A stretch of DNA of 64,000 nt from Defluviitalea raffinosedens. Lineage in GTDB: Bacteria > Bacillota > Clostridia > Lachnospirales > Defluviitaleaceae. Both the position numbers and the translations under genes were made by a program. Location: positions 124,001 to 188,000 of the forward strand of contig NZ_JAFBEP010000002.1 in the NCBI RefSeq assembly GCF_016908775.1. Direction: 5' to 3'. The notes below the pieces were generated by a model, which saw only the letters and a program-made list of their open reading frames with translations, was not told the origin of the DNA and ran no database searches. Below, piece by piece: positions 35,970 through 44,098 of this stretch; within the stretch, counting starts at the first letter, position 1; each line of letters opens with the position of its first letter.

Positions 35970-36021
35970 TATGAAATAAAAAGATTTGTCCCTTGCAAAC
36001 AAGATGACTGTCTTATTTCAC
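35970..36021. repeat. 52-bp hairpin repeat, copy 3
   Basis: Arms GAAATAA...GATTTGTC and GACTGTCTTATTTC around CCTTGCAAACAAGAT. It ends exactly where the 144-bp element copy C begins, forming a composite in the phoP leader region. Confidence 0.65.
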
Positions 36022-36163
36022 CAGAAAAAGTTTCGCTCGCAAAACTCTCCCGCCGAGTGCAGTTGGTAAAACCAACAGAATACAACACACTTGAATGCAC
36101 ATCCTGTACGGAAAACTTTTATAGTATAGGAAATCCAGAGAAATTTCCCATACTATAAAAAAA
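36020..36163. repeat. 144-bp interspersed structured element, copy C
   Basis: The most diverged copy. Middle hairpin GTTGGT 36062-36067 with ACCAAC 36071-36076 replaces GTCGGC/GCCGGC of copies A and B with pairing kept at every position. Terminal hairpin 36117-36134 with 36143-36160. The right end merges with the terminator T-tract of the gene at 36177. Confidence 0.8.
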
Positions 36164-36190
36164 GCAGCTGCGCTTTTTAAAGCATGCTGC
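36156..36190 (-). terminator. Terminator of the 82-residue membrane protein gene
   Basis: Minus strand GCAGC, AT/GC-rich interior, GCTGC followed by TTTTTTTAT, the latter shared with repeat copy C. It overlaps the end of the coding sequence. Confidence 0.6.
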
Positions 36191-36425
36191 CTATACTGCC
36201 AATACCGATTATGCCTATAAAAAATAATAAATAACAGATGCACCCTAGAATTGGAACTCCAATCCCTATAAACAGTAAAATCTTCCCAAATTTCTTTTTT
36301 TCTAAAGAAGCATTTTGATCCGTCATCCAAATAATTCCTAATATGATCCCCAATAAAGGTCCTGGAAAAATAATTGTTCCTATAATCAGTAGTGCTTTTA
36401 GTCCTCCACTTAATTCTTGATCCAT
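36177..36425 (-). CDS. Small two- to three-TM membrane protein (82 residues)
   Basis: Hydrophobic helices at about 10-35 and 48-78 with a polar Lys-rich loop (DQNASLEKKKFGK) between. No recognised family. Good ribosome-binding site (GGGGG) before the ATG. Its terminator is followed at once by repeat copy C. Function unknown. Confidence 0.6.
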   Translation of the reverse strand: MDQELSGGLKALLIIGTIIFPGPLLGIILGIIWMTDQNASLEKKKFGKILLFIGIGVPILGCICYLLFFIGIIGIGSIGSML

Positions 36426-36612
36426 ATTAACCCCCCTGTTTACATTTTCATATTATTTTTTAATTATACAAGTATTATTGGTTATATACAACATAAATTA
36501 CTTTTTAATCTAAAATGGACAAATATTTATTGTGTATTTTGTTTTTATGCTGCAAATAGTAATATTGAAAACCAATATTATTATTTTATGCTGCTCAGAA
36601 AGAAGGGATGAC

Positions 36613-37047
36613 ATGACAAATATTTTAACCAGTCAGCAGCTCTCTGATGAATTAAACAAATTAAAGTCATTAATCAACGACTTTGATTATTCAGAATTAA
36701 GAAATGTTACATTCTTAAATCTGGAATCTTTATATACTTATATTTCAGAAGTGGAAGATAACCCTTTTCAGAGACAATATGAAGCACTTCAGGCTTCTCT
36801 GGATATACTGGAACCCTATATACCTTTTGCAATAGGAGAAAGAGCAAGAGAATTTTTAATTCTGGCAAGTCAAATGACTACAGATGAAGAAATTGAAGCT
36901 TTAAAACAAGACTATTTAGAAAGAATGCGATTAGATTTTGTAAATACGATTCGCATGATTCAATCAGAAGAGGAATGGAAATATCTTACTCAAATCTGTG
37001 AAACCATAAGACAAAGTAAAGAATCTCAGATGATGTATCAATACTGA
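36613..37047 (+). CDS. Hypothetical helical protein (144 residues)
   Basis: Acidic, predicted almost all helix, no TM segment, no Cys except one near the C-terminus (QICETIR). No family recognised. The frame is open from 36532, but AGAAGGG precedes the ATG at 36613. Its stop directly abuts the stop of the convergent glycosyltransferase gene with no spacer. Confidence 0.65.
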   Translation: MTNILTSQQLSDELNKLKSLINDFDYSELRNVTFLNLESLYTYISEVEDNPFQRQYEALQASLDILEPYIPFAIGERAREFLILASQMTTDEEIEALKQDYLERMRLDFVNTIRMIQSEEEWKYLTQICETIRQSKESQMMYQY

Positions 37048-37728
37048 TCAAGAGCTGTATTTTTGAAACTTTTTACTCCGTTTTAATCTGGATAAAAAGT
37101 ATATCTCAAAAACTGTAGATAAAATATTGCAATACATGGCATATTTCTCAAACTTTCCTTTGATCCATCCTCTTTTTTGCTCTTTAGGAATATGGTAAAC
37201 ATATGGCCATTTTACTTTTTTAATTTGGTATCCCATTTTGCGTGCATATTCAGTAATCATCATTTCAATACCATATCTTGTATGCTCAAAATGGGGCATA
37301 CTCTCCAGTAATGCCCTTCGAATCAATCTCTGCCCCGATAAAAACGGGGCAATTTTATGAGAAAGATCCGTAATGAATTTCCCTTTTGAAAAAGTACCAA
37401 TCACCATATCAATATTTTCTCGTTTTGCATATTCTATCATAGAAATCAAATGCTCTTTACTTAGCCCTTTTAAATCTGCATCCAAAAATAAGATCCACTC
37501 TCCGCTGCTGGCCTCTAATCCTCGTTTTATAGCTGCTGCTTTTCCTTGATTAAAAGGAAGCTCTATTAAAGTTACAGGATACTTTTTTACTTCCTGTGTA
37601 GTCTGGTCAACTGAACCGTCATTGACAACAATGATTTCTTTAATCATCTCAAAACCCATTAATACAGATAAAACATTGCCAATTCTTCCCTCTTCATTAT
37701 ACGCAGGAATAATTACCGATATATCCAT
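37048..37728 (-). CDS. Family 2 glycosyltransferase
   Basis: 226 residues. GT-A fold: DISVIIPAYNEEGRIGNVL at the N-terminus, VNDGSVDQT, and the DxD metal/nucleotide site in WILFLDADLKG. The C-terminal region is basic and Tyr-rich with no TM helix. Resembles dolichyl-phosphate-hexose-synthase-like GT2 enzymes; the acceptor cannot be inferred. AAAGGAG lies about eight bases before the ATG at 37728. Confidence 0.85.
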   Translation of the reverse strand: MDISVIIPAYNEEGRIGNVLSVLMGFEMIKEIIVVNDGSVDQTTQEVKKYPVTLIELPFNQGKAAAIKRGLEASSGEWILFLDADLKGLSKEHLISMIEYAKRENIDMVIGTFSKGKFITDLSHKIAPFLSGQRLIRRALLESMPHFEHTRYGIEMMITEYARKMGYQIKKVKWPYVYHIPKEQKRGWIKGKFEKYAMYCNILSTVFEIYFLSRLKRSKKFQKYSS

Positions 37729-37898
37729 GGAAGTGCTCCTTTTTCTCCTATTTCTTCTTTTAACATTGTCTCTATATGTTAATTTTCTATAGTATGAACA
37801 GTCCAACGCTTATTTATTTGACATTTTTAATCATTGACGTTTGTCCCATTAGAGTTTACCATAATAATAAGGTATATTTTAAAGAATGGAGACATCAT

Positions 37899-38816
37899 AT
37901 GTATTGGGGAGATAAGCCTTATCATTCTCTGAATTACTTTCTTCGTCAAAAATTTGGAGAAAAAATTTTCAAAATTTCATTAGATGGAGGATTTACATGT
38001 CCTAACCGGGACGGTACATTATCTGATAAAGGATGTATTTTTTGCAGCGGAAGAGGATCCGGTGATTTTGCTCCACCAGCTATTCTTCCCATTTCAGAAC
38101 AGTTTTATCAAAGCAGAGCTCTTTTAGATAACAAATGGAAGTCGGGAAAATATATTGCTTATTTTCAGGCCTTTTCAAATACTTATGCACCTGTAGATGT
38201 GCTTAGAAAGAAATACGAAGAAGCATTATCACTGCCTGATGTGGTGGGGATTGCCATTGCCACCCGTCCCGATTGCTTAGATCATTCTGTCTTAGATTTA
38301 TTGGATGAAATCAATCAAAAGACTTACTTATGGGTGGAGCTTGGCCTCCAGACCATTCACGAAGATACTGCTTTTCTCATTCAAAGAGGTTATTCCCTTT
38401 CATGTTTTGAAGAAGCAGTCCATAATCTTTCAAAAAGGAATATAGATACAGTGGTTCATCTGATCCTGGGGCTTCCGGGAGAAAATAAGAACGATATTCT
38501 TTCATCCATTCAATATATAGCCAGTCAATCTGTACAAGGGGTTAAGCTTCACCTTTTGCATATTATCAAAAATACCCCACTATATGATTATTATTTGAAA
38601 AATCCTTTTCATGTATTAACAATGGAGGAATACATTGACTTAATCATCGACTGCCTGGAACTGCTGCCTCCTTATATGGTTATTCATCGAATTACTGGAG
38701 ACGGTCCAAAGGAATTGCTGGCAGCTCCTTTGTGGAGTAAAAATAAAAAAGCAGTGTTAAATGGGATTCATAAAAGGTTTAAAGAAAGGAATACCTGGCA
38801 GGGCAAACTTTACTGA
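37899..38816 (+). CDS. Radical SAM protein, TIGR01212/YhcC type
   Basis: 305 residues. N-terminus YHSLNYFLRQKFGEKIFKIS leads into the cluster motif CPNRDGTLSDKGCIFCSGRG, the unusual long-spaced Cys pattern of this family; IATRPDCLDHSVLDLL and WVELGLQTIHEDT follow. The family is widespread and its substrate is not known. GGAG lies before the ATG at 37899. Divergent from the glycosyltransferase gene. Confidence 0.9.
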   Translation: MYWGDKPYHSLNYFLRQKFGEKIFKISLDGGFTCPNRDGTLSDKGCIFCSGRGSGDFAPPAILPISEQFYQSRALLDNKWKSGKYIAYFQAFSNTYAPVDVLRKKYEEALSLPDVVGIAIATRPDCLDHSVLDLLDEINQKTYLWVELGLQTIHEDTAFLIQRGYSLSCFEEAVHNLSKRNIDTVVHLILGLPGENKNDILSSIQYIASQSVQGVKLHLLHIIKNTPLYDYYLKNPFHVLTMEEYIDLIIDCLELLPPYMVIHRITGDGPKELLAAPLWSKNKKAVLNGIHKRFKERNTWQGKLY

Positions 38817-38890
38817 TTTTCTTGTCGGGAATGACTTTTTGGTATACAATTAAGTAGTATGACTTATTTACTACGACAGGAGGGATTCTG

Positions 38891-39430
38891 GTGTTTCAAT
38901 CTATAAATGAATTAGCCACAAACAAGTTAATTTTGCTGTACTTAATTTCTAAAATTAAAATGCCTTTATCCCATGCACAAATTACTCAATTTATTATGGA
39001 AAGAGCCTATATGGACTATTTTTCTCTTCAGCAATATTTAACAGAACTGATCGATGCAAATTTAATCGTCAGTCAGCAGGAAAATCATAAAACCCGTTAT
39101 ATCATTGCCAATAAAGGAATAACTACTCTCGAATACTTTATCAATCGTATTCCAGAAAATATCAGACTGGAAATAGACGAATACATAAAAAAAAATCGCC
39201 AGCAATTAAAAAAGGAACTGGAGATTACCGCCGAATACATCCCTGAAAAGCATAGTGAATATATGGTACATTGCAAAGTAAAAGAAAATGATATAACCCT
39301 GATGGACTTACAACTCAGTGTTGCTTCAAAAGAGCAAGCAAAAAAAATATGTGAGAACTGGAGGAGAAACGCACAGAATTTATACGGATCCATATTATCA
39401 AGCTTAATTCAAAATCCACCTGATGAATAA
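38891..39430 (+). CDS. DUF4364 winged-helix protein
   Basis: 179 residues. The N-terminal 90 form a winged-helix DNA-binding-like domain (LILLYLISKIKMPLSHAQI, YMDYFSLQQYLTELIDANL); the C-terminal half is an alpha/beta domain. Matches DUF4364, found mainly in Clostridia, probably a transcription regulator of unknown target. GTG start with AGGAGGG upstream. Confidence 0.8.
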   Translation: MFQSINELATNKLILLYLISKIKMPLSHAQITQFIMERAYMDYFSLQQYLTELIDANLIVSQQENHKTRYIIANKGITTLEYFINRIPENIRLEIDEYIKKNRQQLKKELEITAEYIPEKHSEYMVHCKVKENDITLMDLQLSVASKEQAKKICENWRRNAQNLYGSILSSLIQNPPDE

Positions 39431-39435
39431 AGGGC

Positions 39436-39678
39436 TTAACTTATGAGTCCTCTTCTGTGAGCTTCTTGCGAAAGGATTTGATGTTTTTCACGGGCAAAGC
39501 CAAAAGCGAGTTTTGCCATTTTTTTATGCAGATATTCTACAGAATCTTTTTTATTCTCTAATTCTTCAATCCACTTTTGTGTACTTTCAACGTCCTTTTT
39601 CACTTTATCTATTTCACTTAATAAACATTGATCATCCAAGTGAACATATTGAGATGACCACTGTGTTCTCAAATCCAT
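39436..39678 (-). CDS. Small coiled-coil protein (80 residues)
   Basis: Helical throughout; residues 20-50 are a likely coiled coil (KVKKDVESTQKWIEELENKK). No recognised family. GGGAGG lies seven bases before the ATG at 39678. Convergent with DUF4364, five bases between the stops. Confidence 0.6.
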   Translation of the reverse strand: MDLRTQWSSQYVHLDDQCLLSEIDKVKKDVESTQKWIEELENKKDSVEYLHKKMAKLAFGFAREKHQILSQEAHRRGLIS

Positions 39679-39772
39679 ATTGCTTCCTCCCTTCAATAAT
39701 GAATGACAATCTAAATATATACTATTACTATTATAACCATATTAATACAATATTAAATTTATATTACAAATT

Positions 39773-39798
39773 AAAAAGGAACGCATACTATGCGTTCC
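39773..39798 (-). terminator. Terminator of tRNA-Pro
   Basis: Minus strand GGAACGCATAGTATGCGTTCC followed by TTTTTAATTT. Confidence 0.85.
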
Positions 39799-39807
39799 AA
39801 AGCAAAA

Positions 39808-39881
39808 TCGGGGTGACAGGATTCGAACCTGCGACCTCTTAGTCCCGAACCAAGCGCTCTACCAAACTGAGCCACACCCCG
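39808..39881 (-). tRNA. tRNA-Pro (anticodon CGG)
   Basis: Minus-strand cloverleaf: acceptor CGGGGTG/CACCCCG, D-arm GCTCAGTTTGGTAGAGC, anticodon loop TTCGGGA (CGG at 34-36), T-loop GGTTCGAATCC. Discriminator A. The 3' CCA is not encoded. Confidence 0.95.
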
Positions 39882-39914
39882 AAAAAATATTTTCTTAAAT
39901 TCGCTGCAAATTAT

Positions 39915-39943
39915 ATTATATATTCTTTTAATCGTTTTTACAA
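39915..39943 (-). promoter_or_regulatory. Promoter of tRNA-Pro
   Basis: Minus strand TTGTAA (39943-39938), 17-base spacer, TATAAT (39920-39915), 34 bases before the tRNA 5' end. Confidence 0.75.
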
Positions 39944-39969
39944 GTATATCTTGAAAAAAATAAAGCAAT

Positions 39970-39994
39970 AAAAAAAGTCCGGCAATCGGACTTT
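39970..39994 (-). terminator. Terminator of the PspC gene
   Basis: Minus strand AAGTCCG, five-base loop, CGGACTTTTTTTATT. Confidence 0.85.
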
Positions 39995-40006
39995 AGAAAA
40001 TATATA

Positions 40007-40216
40007 TTATCTTAAATCTCTATACTCATCGTCTACCGGCATAACTGCCCAGCAAATAATGTAAAGTAAAAATCCTGGAAATCCTGTACTCATAAGCGTT
40101 AATAAAACCCATAAAATGCGGACCAACGTAGGATCAAAATCAAAATACTCAGCAATTCCTCCGCAAACTCCTGCAATTTTTTTATCTCTAGTGGATAAAT
40201 GCAATCTTTTTTGCAT
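40007..40216 (-). CDS. PspC-domain membrane protein
   Basis: 69 residues. Entire protein is a PspC domain: KKIAGVCGGIAEYFDFDPTLVRILWV then a TM helix (about 28-58) with GFPGFLLYIICWAVMP. In other bacteria PspC-like proteins respond to membrane stress. GGAGGGG is placed better for the ATG at 40216 than for the one at 40219. Confidence 0.88.
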   Translation of the reverse strand: MQKRLHLSTRDKKIAGVCGGIAEYFDFDPTLVRILWVLLTLMSTGFPGFLLYIICWAVMPVDDEYRDLR

Positions 40217-40329
40217 CATGACCCCTCCTTTTCCCATTGACTTTATTTATTAAACTCGTAACGTAAAGGTTGCTTCATTTTTCATTACTATATACGGCAC
40301 ATCTGAAAAAAAGTTTGTTTTCTAAAATA

Positions 40330-40932
40330 TTATTTTTCATTTTCTTCATTAAGAACCCACTGATCCAATATTTCCCATATCTCATCTTTTCCCTGTTTAG
40401 TTTCAGCAGAAAAAGGAATAATGATATGGTTTGGATCCATCTGAAGCGTCTTACGGATAAGGGAAATTTGCTTTTGAATCTGGCTTCTTTTAATTTTATC
40501 CGCCTTGGTTGCAACTACCAGTACATTTTTTTGATAATGGCAAATCCAGTCATACATCATTTTGTCATTTTCACTGGGCTCATGTCTTATATCTACCAAT
40601 AAAACCACAAGTTTCAGCTGTTCTCTCTTAGTCAGATAGCTTTCTATGAATTTACCCCATTTTTCTCTTAAATCTTTGGATACCTTAGCGAATCCGTACC
40701 CGGGGAGATCAACAAAATACAGTTTATCTTCTACATTGTAGAAATTGATAGTCTGAGTTTTCCCTGGCTGACTGCTGGTTCTCGCTAAAGCTTTTCGATT
40801 GACCAGGGCATTGATCAACGAAGATTTCCCTACATTGGATTTCCCCGCAAAAGCGATTTCATTCAAATGGCTCTGAGGAAATTGACTTGGATTACCACAA
40901 ACCATATCTAAACTTACATTATTTACATTCAT
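40330..40932 (-). CDS. engB: Ribosome-biogenesis GTPase EngB/YsxC
   Basis: 200 residues. G1 GKSNVGKSS (about residues 30-38), G2 in SSQPGKTQ, G3 DLPGYG, G4 TKADK and G5 SAE. Needed for 50S subunit assembly. The ATG at 40932 has AAGGAGA upstream and lies within the end of lon (14-base overlap), a common lon-engB arrangement. No clear terminator is seen after the stop. Confidence 0.95.
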   Translation of the reverse strand: MNVNNVSLDMVCGNPSQFPQSHLNEIAFAGKSNVGKSSLINALVNRKALARTSSQPGKTQTINFYNVEDKLYFVDLPGYGFAKVSKDLREKWGKFIESYLTKREQLKLVVLLVDIRHEPSENDKMMYDWICHYQKNVLVVATKADKIKRSQIQKQISLIRKTLQMDPNHIIIPFSAETKQGKDEIWEILDQWVLNEENEK

Positions 40933-43264
40933 AGAGATTCTCCTTAATAATAGCATGATTTAAGACTTCTTCCATATTCTTTACAAGAACAAACTCCATA
41001 TTCTCTTTGATTGAATTAGACAATTCATTCAAATCTTTTTCATTGTCTATGGGCAAAATGACTGTCTTGATGCCCGCTGCTTTTGCCGCTAAGATTTTTT
41101 CTTTTAGGCCTCCTATGGGAAGAACTCGTCCACGAAGGGTAATTTCACCTGTCATTCCCACATCATTGCGCACAGGCTGATTCGTAAGGGCAGAAATCAT
41201 TGCAGTTGCCATAGTAATGCCTGCAGAAGGTCCATCCTTAGGAACCGCACCTTCCGGGATATGAATATGAATGTCCATATCTTTGTAAAAGTTACTATCG
41301 ATGCCCAGACTCTCTGCTCTGGAACGAATATAGCTTATAGCTGCTTTTGCTGATTCCTTCATAACATCTCCCAATTGACCCGTCAGCTCAAATTTTCCGG
41401 TCCCCTTCATAGTATTTACTTCTATCGATAAAGTATCCCCTCCAACCGGAGTCCATGCTAGGCCTCGTGCTATACCAATTTCTGCCTGTTCCATAATCTT
41501 ATTGATTCTGTATTTCTTGACACCTAAATATTTCTCTAAATTGGATTCAGTAATACGAACACATTTTTTATCTTCTTCCAGGATTTCTTTAGCCGCTTTT
41601 CTGCATAATTCTCCTATACATCTTTCCAACTTACGTACTCCGGCTTCCTTTGTATAATAGGTAATAATGTTTTTAATCACTTCCCTGCTTATACGAAGCT
41701 GGGATCTTGTCATGCCATGCTTTTCTAATTGCTTATCTATCAAGTGATTATAGGCGATATGGAATTTTTCTTCTTCCGTATAACTGGAAATCTGAATAAC
41801 CTCCATCCTGTCCAAAAGAGGTCTTGGAATCGTATCAAGCGTATTGGCTGTTGCTAAAAATAACACATTGGATAAATCAAACGGCAGTTCAATAAAATGA
41901 TCTCTAAAGGCATGGTTCTGTTCTGCATCCAACACTTCAAGCAATGCAGCAGAAGGATCCCCTCTAAAGTCTGAACTCATTTTATCTATTTCATCCAATA
42001 ACATTAAAGGATTTTTCGATTTTGCCTGCTTTAACCCCTGTATGATTCTTCCGGGAAGAGCTCCTACATAAGTACGCCTGTGTCCCCTGATTTCTGCTTC
42101 GTCCCTTACTCCTCCCAAAGAAATTCTGACATAATTACGATTAAGCGCTTTGGCAATAGAATGGGCAATGGATGTCTTACCTACTCCCGGAGGTCCCACT
42201 AAACATATAATTGGACTATTGACCTTGGGAGACATTTCTCTTATAGACAAAAATTCCAAGATTCTTTCTTTTACTTTTTCCAGTCCGTAATGGTCTTTTT
42301 CTAAAATCTTTTTTGCATATTTTATATTATGTGATTCTTTGGTTTCCTTTGTCCAAGGAAGATCCAATATCCAATCAATGTAGTTTCTGACAACTACACT
42401 TTCTGCAGAAGCCGCAGGAATTTTCAGCATTCTTTGCAGTTCTTTTTCTACTTTTTCTCTGACTTCCTGAGGGGGATCAATTTCATTGAGTTTTTCCCTA
42501 TATTCATTAATTTCTCCCTGTATGCCATCTCGGTCTCCAAGCTCATTTTGAATAATTTTTAGCTGTTCTCTAAGATAATATTCCTTTTGGGATTGATCAA
42601 TATTTTTCTTAACCTTGTCCAGAATATCTTTTTGAACATTTAAGATTTCTATTTCAGATTTTAAAATCTTAATAACCATCAAGAGTCTTTCTTCTTCATC
42701 AAATGCACTTAAAATCTTTTGCTTGTCCTCTAATCTCAGCTGAATATTAGAGGCGATAGCATCCGCCATTTCTCCTGGCTTTTCCATTGAAACAATATTT
42801 CTTATGGTATCGGATGAAATTCTGTTGTTTACTTTTGCATATTCTTCAAAAATTTCAGCCCCAGCTCTAATGAGTGCTTGTTTATTAACATCTATAGGAT
42901 CTTCTTCATGATCATACTCTTCAACATTAACCAAGAAATATGGATCTTCCTGCTCAAACGAAACAATTTTTCCTCTTTTATTGCCTTCAACCAATACACG
43001 GATTGTATTGGTAGGAAGCTTTAAAATCTGCTTAATGGAAGAAATCGTTCCTACATTGTACAAATCCTTACTTTCTGGTTCTTCCGTCTCAGCATCCTTC
43101 TGGGCAACCAGAAATATTGACTGATCACTGATCATAGCCTCTTCTAAAGCTCGTATGGATTTTGGACGGGCTACATCAAAATGCAGAATCATATTAGGGA
43201 ATACATTAAGCCCTCTTAATGCAACTAAAGGCATCTGTAACATATTCTTATCATCTTTTTTCAT
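40919..43264 (-). CDS. lon: ATP-dependent protease Lon
   Basis: 781 residues. N-terminal LON substrate domain (1-200), coiled coil, AAA+ module with Walker [10 protein letters not shown] (about 355) and Walker [10 protein letters not shown], and the C-terminal serine-lysine protease with S about 680 in [11 protein letters not shown] and K about 721 in [10 protein letters not shown]. Degrades misfolded and regulatory proteins in the cytoplasm. GAGGTGG before the ATG. Confidence 0.97.
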   Translation of the reverse strand: MKKDDKNMLQMPLVALRGLNVFPNMILHFDVARPKSIRALEEAMISDQSIFLVAQKDAETEEPESKDLYNVGTISSIKQILKLPTNTIRVLVEGNKRGKIVSFEQEDPYFLVNVEEYDHEEDPIDVNKQALIRAGAEIFEEYAKVNNRISSDTIRNIVSMEKPGEMADAIASNIQLRLEDKQKILSAFDEEERLLMVIKILKSEIEILNVQKDILDKVKKNIDQSQKEYYLREQLKIIQNELGDRDGIQGEINEYREKLNEIDPPQEVREKVEKELQRMLKIPAASAESVVVRNYIDWILDLPWTKETKESHNIKYAKKILEKDHYGLEKVKERILEFLSIREMSPKVNSPIICLVGPPGVGKTSIAHSIAKALNRNYVRISLGGVRDEAEIRGHRRTYVGALPGRIIQGLKQAKSKNPLMLLDEIDKMSSDFRGDPSAALLEVLDAEQNHAFRDHFIELPFDLSNVLFLATANTLDTIPRPLLDRMEVIQISSYTEEEKFHIAYNHLIDKQLEKHGMTRSQLRISREVIKNIITYYTKEAGVRKLERCIGELCRKAAKEILEEDKKCVRITESNLEKYLGVKKYRINKIMEQAEIGIARGLAWTPVGGDTLSIEVNTMKGTGKFELTGQLGDVMKESAKAAISYIRSRAESLGIDSNFYKDMDIHIHIPEGAVPKDGPSAGITMATAMISALTNQPVRNDVGMTGEITLRGRVLPIGGLKEKILAAKAAGIKTVILPIDNEKDLNELSNSIKENMEFVLVKNMEEVLNHAIIKENLYECK

Positions 43265-43351
43265 TATATTTCCACCTCAAAGTTTATTTCTTCTGTAATT
43301 ATGAGTAATTTGTTGTAAATTGTCAAATCTATTGTTAACAGTAATTGCATT

Positions 43352-43375
43352 CATCAATTATATTTTCAATTGATG
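43352..43375. repeat. Short inverted repeat upstream of lon
   Basis: CATCAATT, eight bases, AATTGATG, about 90 bases before the lon start. It is not the CIRCE sequence. Could be an operator; no further support. Confidence 0.3.
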
Positions 43376-43437
43376 GGCCCACCTTATTCTTCACGGATTA
43401 ACCATAGATTTAATGTATGCAAAATGAAGATGAATTA

Positions 43438-43472
43438 AAAAAGAGACGTATAACAATGTACGACTCTTTTTT
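43438..43472. terminator. Terminator of the GNAT gene
   Basis: AAAAAAGAG...CTCTTTTTTT with a GTAC-rich inner stem, flanked by A- and T-runs; overlaps the GNAT stop. Confidence 0.75.
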
Positions 43473-43957
43473 TAAATACAATTATTCACCTTACATGGGG
43501 TACGCTCTTTAGTTTTTTCCATATAAATGTACTGTAGATGTTCTGATACTACTTTCACCTGGAATTCCTTATATCCAAGCTTTTTATATAAATTGATATT
43601 TCTTATACTCTTATGTCCGGTAAATATTTCGAATCTTGTACAATCTTCAAAAATCTTTTCAACCTCTTCAATAAGGCGGGTTCCTATTCCTTGTCTTTGA
43701 AATTTGGGATGAACCACTAATCTGCCTACATAACAGGTATCGCCTTGTCTGTACGCCCTTACAGCACCAATAATAACGCCGTTCATAATAGCTTTTAAAA
43801 ACAGATGTTTCGAAAATTCACTTTCAATTTCATCCAATGTTTCTGTTAGTGGTAGCAAATGAAAATCGCTATATAACTCTGCTTCACTCATATAGGCCTG
43901 CTTTTGAAGCAAAAGAATTTCAGCCAAATCTTTCACTTGAGCTTGTTCTATAATCAC
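43472..43957 (-). CDS. GNAT-family N-acetyltransferase
   Basis: 161 residues. Acetyl-CoA binding motif VVHPKFQRQGIGTRLIEEVE (motif A) and INLYKKLGYKEF near the C-terminus. Substrate unknown. The start could be GTG 43963 or GTG 43957; the latter is better spaced from AGAGGGGG. Inserted between lonB and lon, with its own terminator. Confidence 0.85.
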   Translation of the reverse strand: MIIEQAQVKDLAEILLLQKQAYMSEAELYSDFHLLPLTETLDEIESEFSKHLFLKAIMNGVIIGAVRAYRQGDTCYVGRLVVHPKFQRQGIGTRLIEEVEKIFEDCTRFEIFTGHKSIRNINLYKKLGYKEFQVKVVSEHLQYIYMEKTKERTPCKVNNCI

Positions 43958-44048
43958 TTCCACTACCCCCTCTATGTATTTAAAAATTATACCATATGTA
44001 AAAATGCTTTCTCAACATATATTTAAAAATATTTACATAAAAAATATG

Positions 44049-44081
44049 AAAAAAGACCCAATGTTTTTAACATAAGGTCTT
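44049..44081 (-). terminator. Terminator of lonB
   Basis: Minus strand AAGACCTTATGTT, AAAA loop, near-complement, TTTTTTC. Confidence 0.8.
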
Positions 44082-44098
44082 AATTTACAAATCAGTGT

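Noticed and set aside
4915-36163. The 144-bp elements as group IIC introns, which also insert beside terminators
   Set aside because: Far too short, with no domain V-like hairpin or reverse transcriptase; only the insertion preference is similar.
36417-36611. Plus-strand 64-residue frame between the 82-residue gene and the gene at 36613
   Set aside because: AT-rich intergenic sequence, no ribosome-binding site, overlaps the divergent promoter region.
39513-39842. Plus-strand 109-residue frame running into tRNA-Pro
   Set aside because: It overlaps the coiled-coil gene and the tRNA on the other strand; its C-terminus is antisense tRNA.
43352-43375. CIRCE (HrcA) operator before lon
   Set aside because: The inverted repeat is CATCAATT-N8-AATTGATG and does not match TTAGCACTC-N9-GAGTGCTAA.
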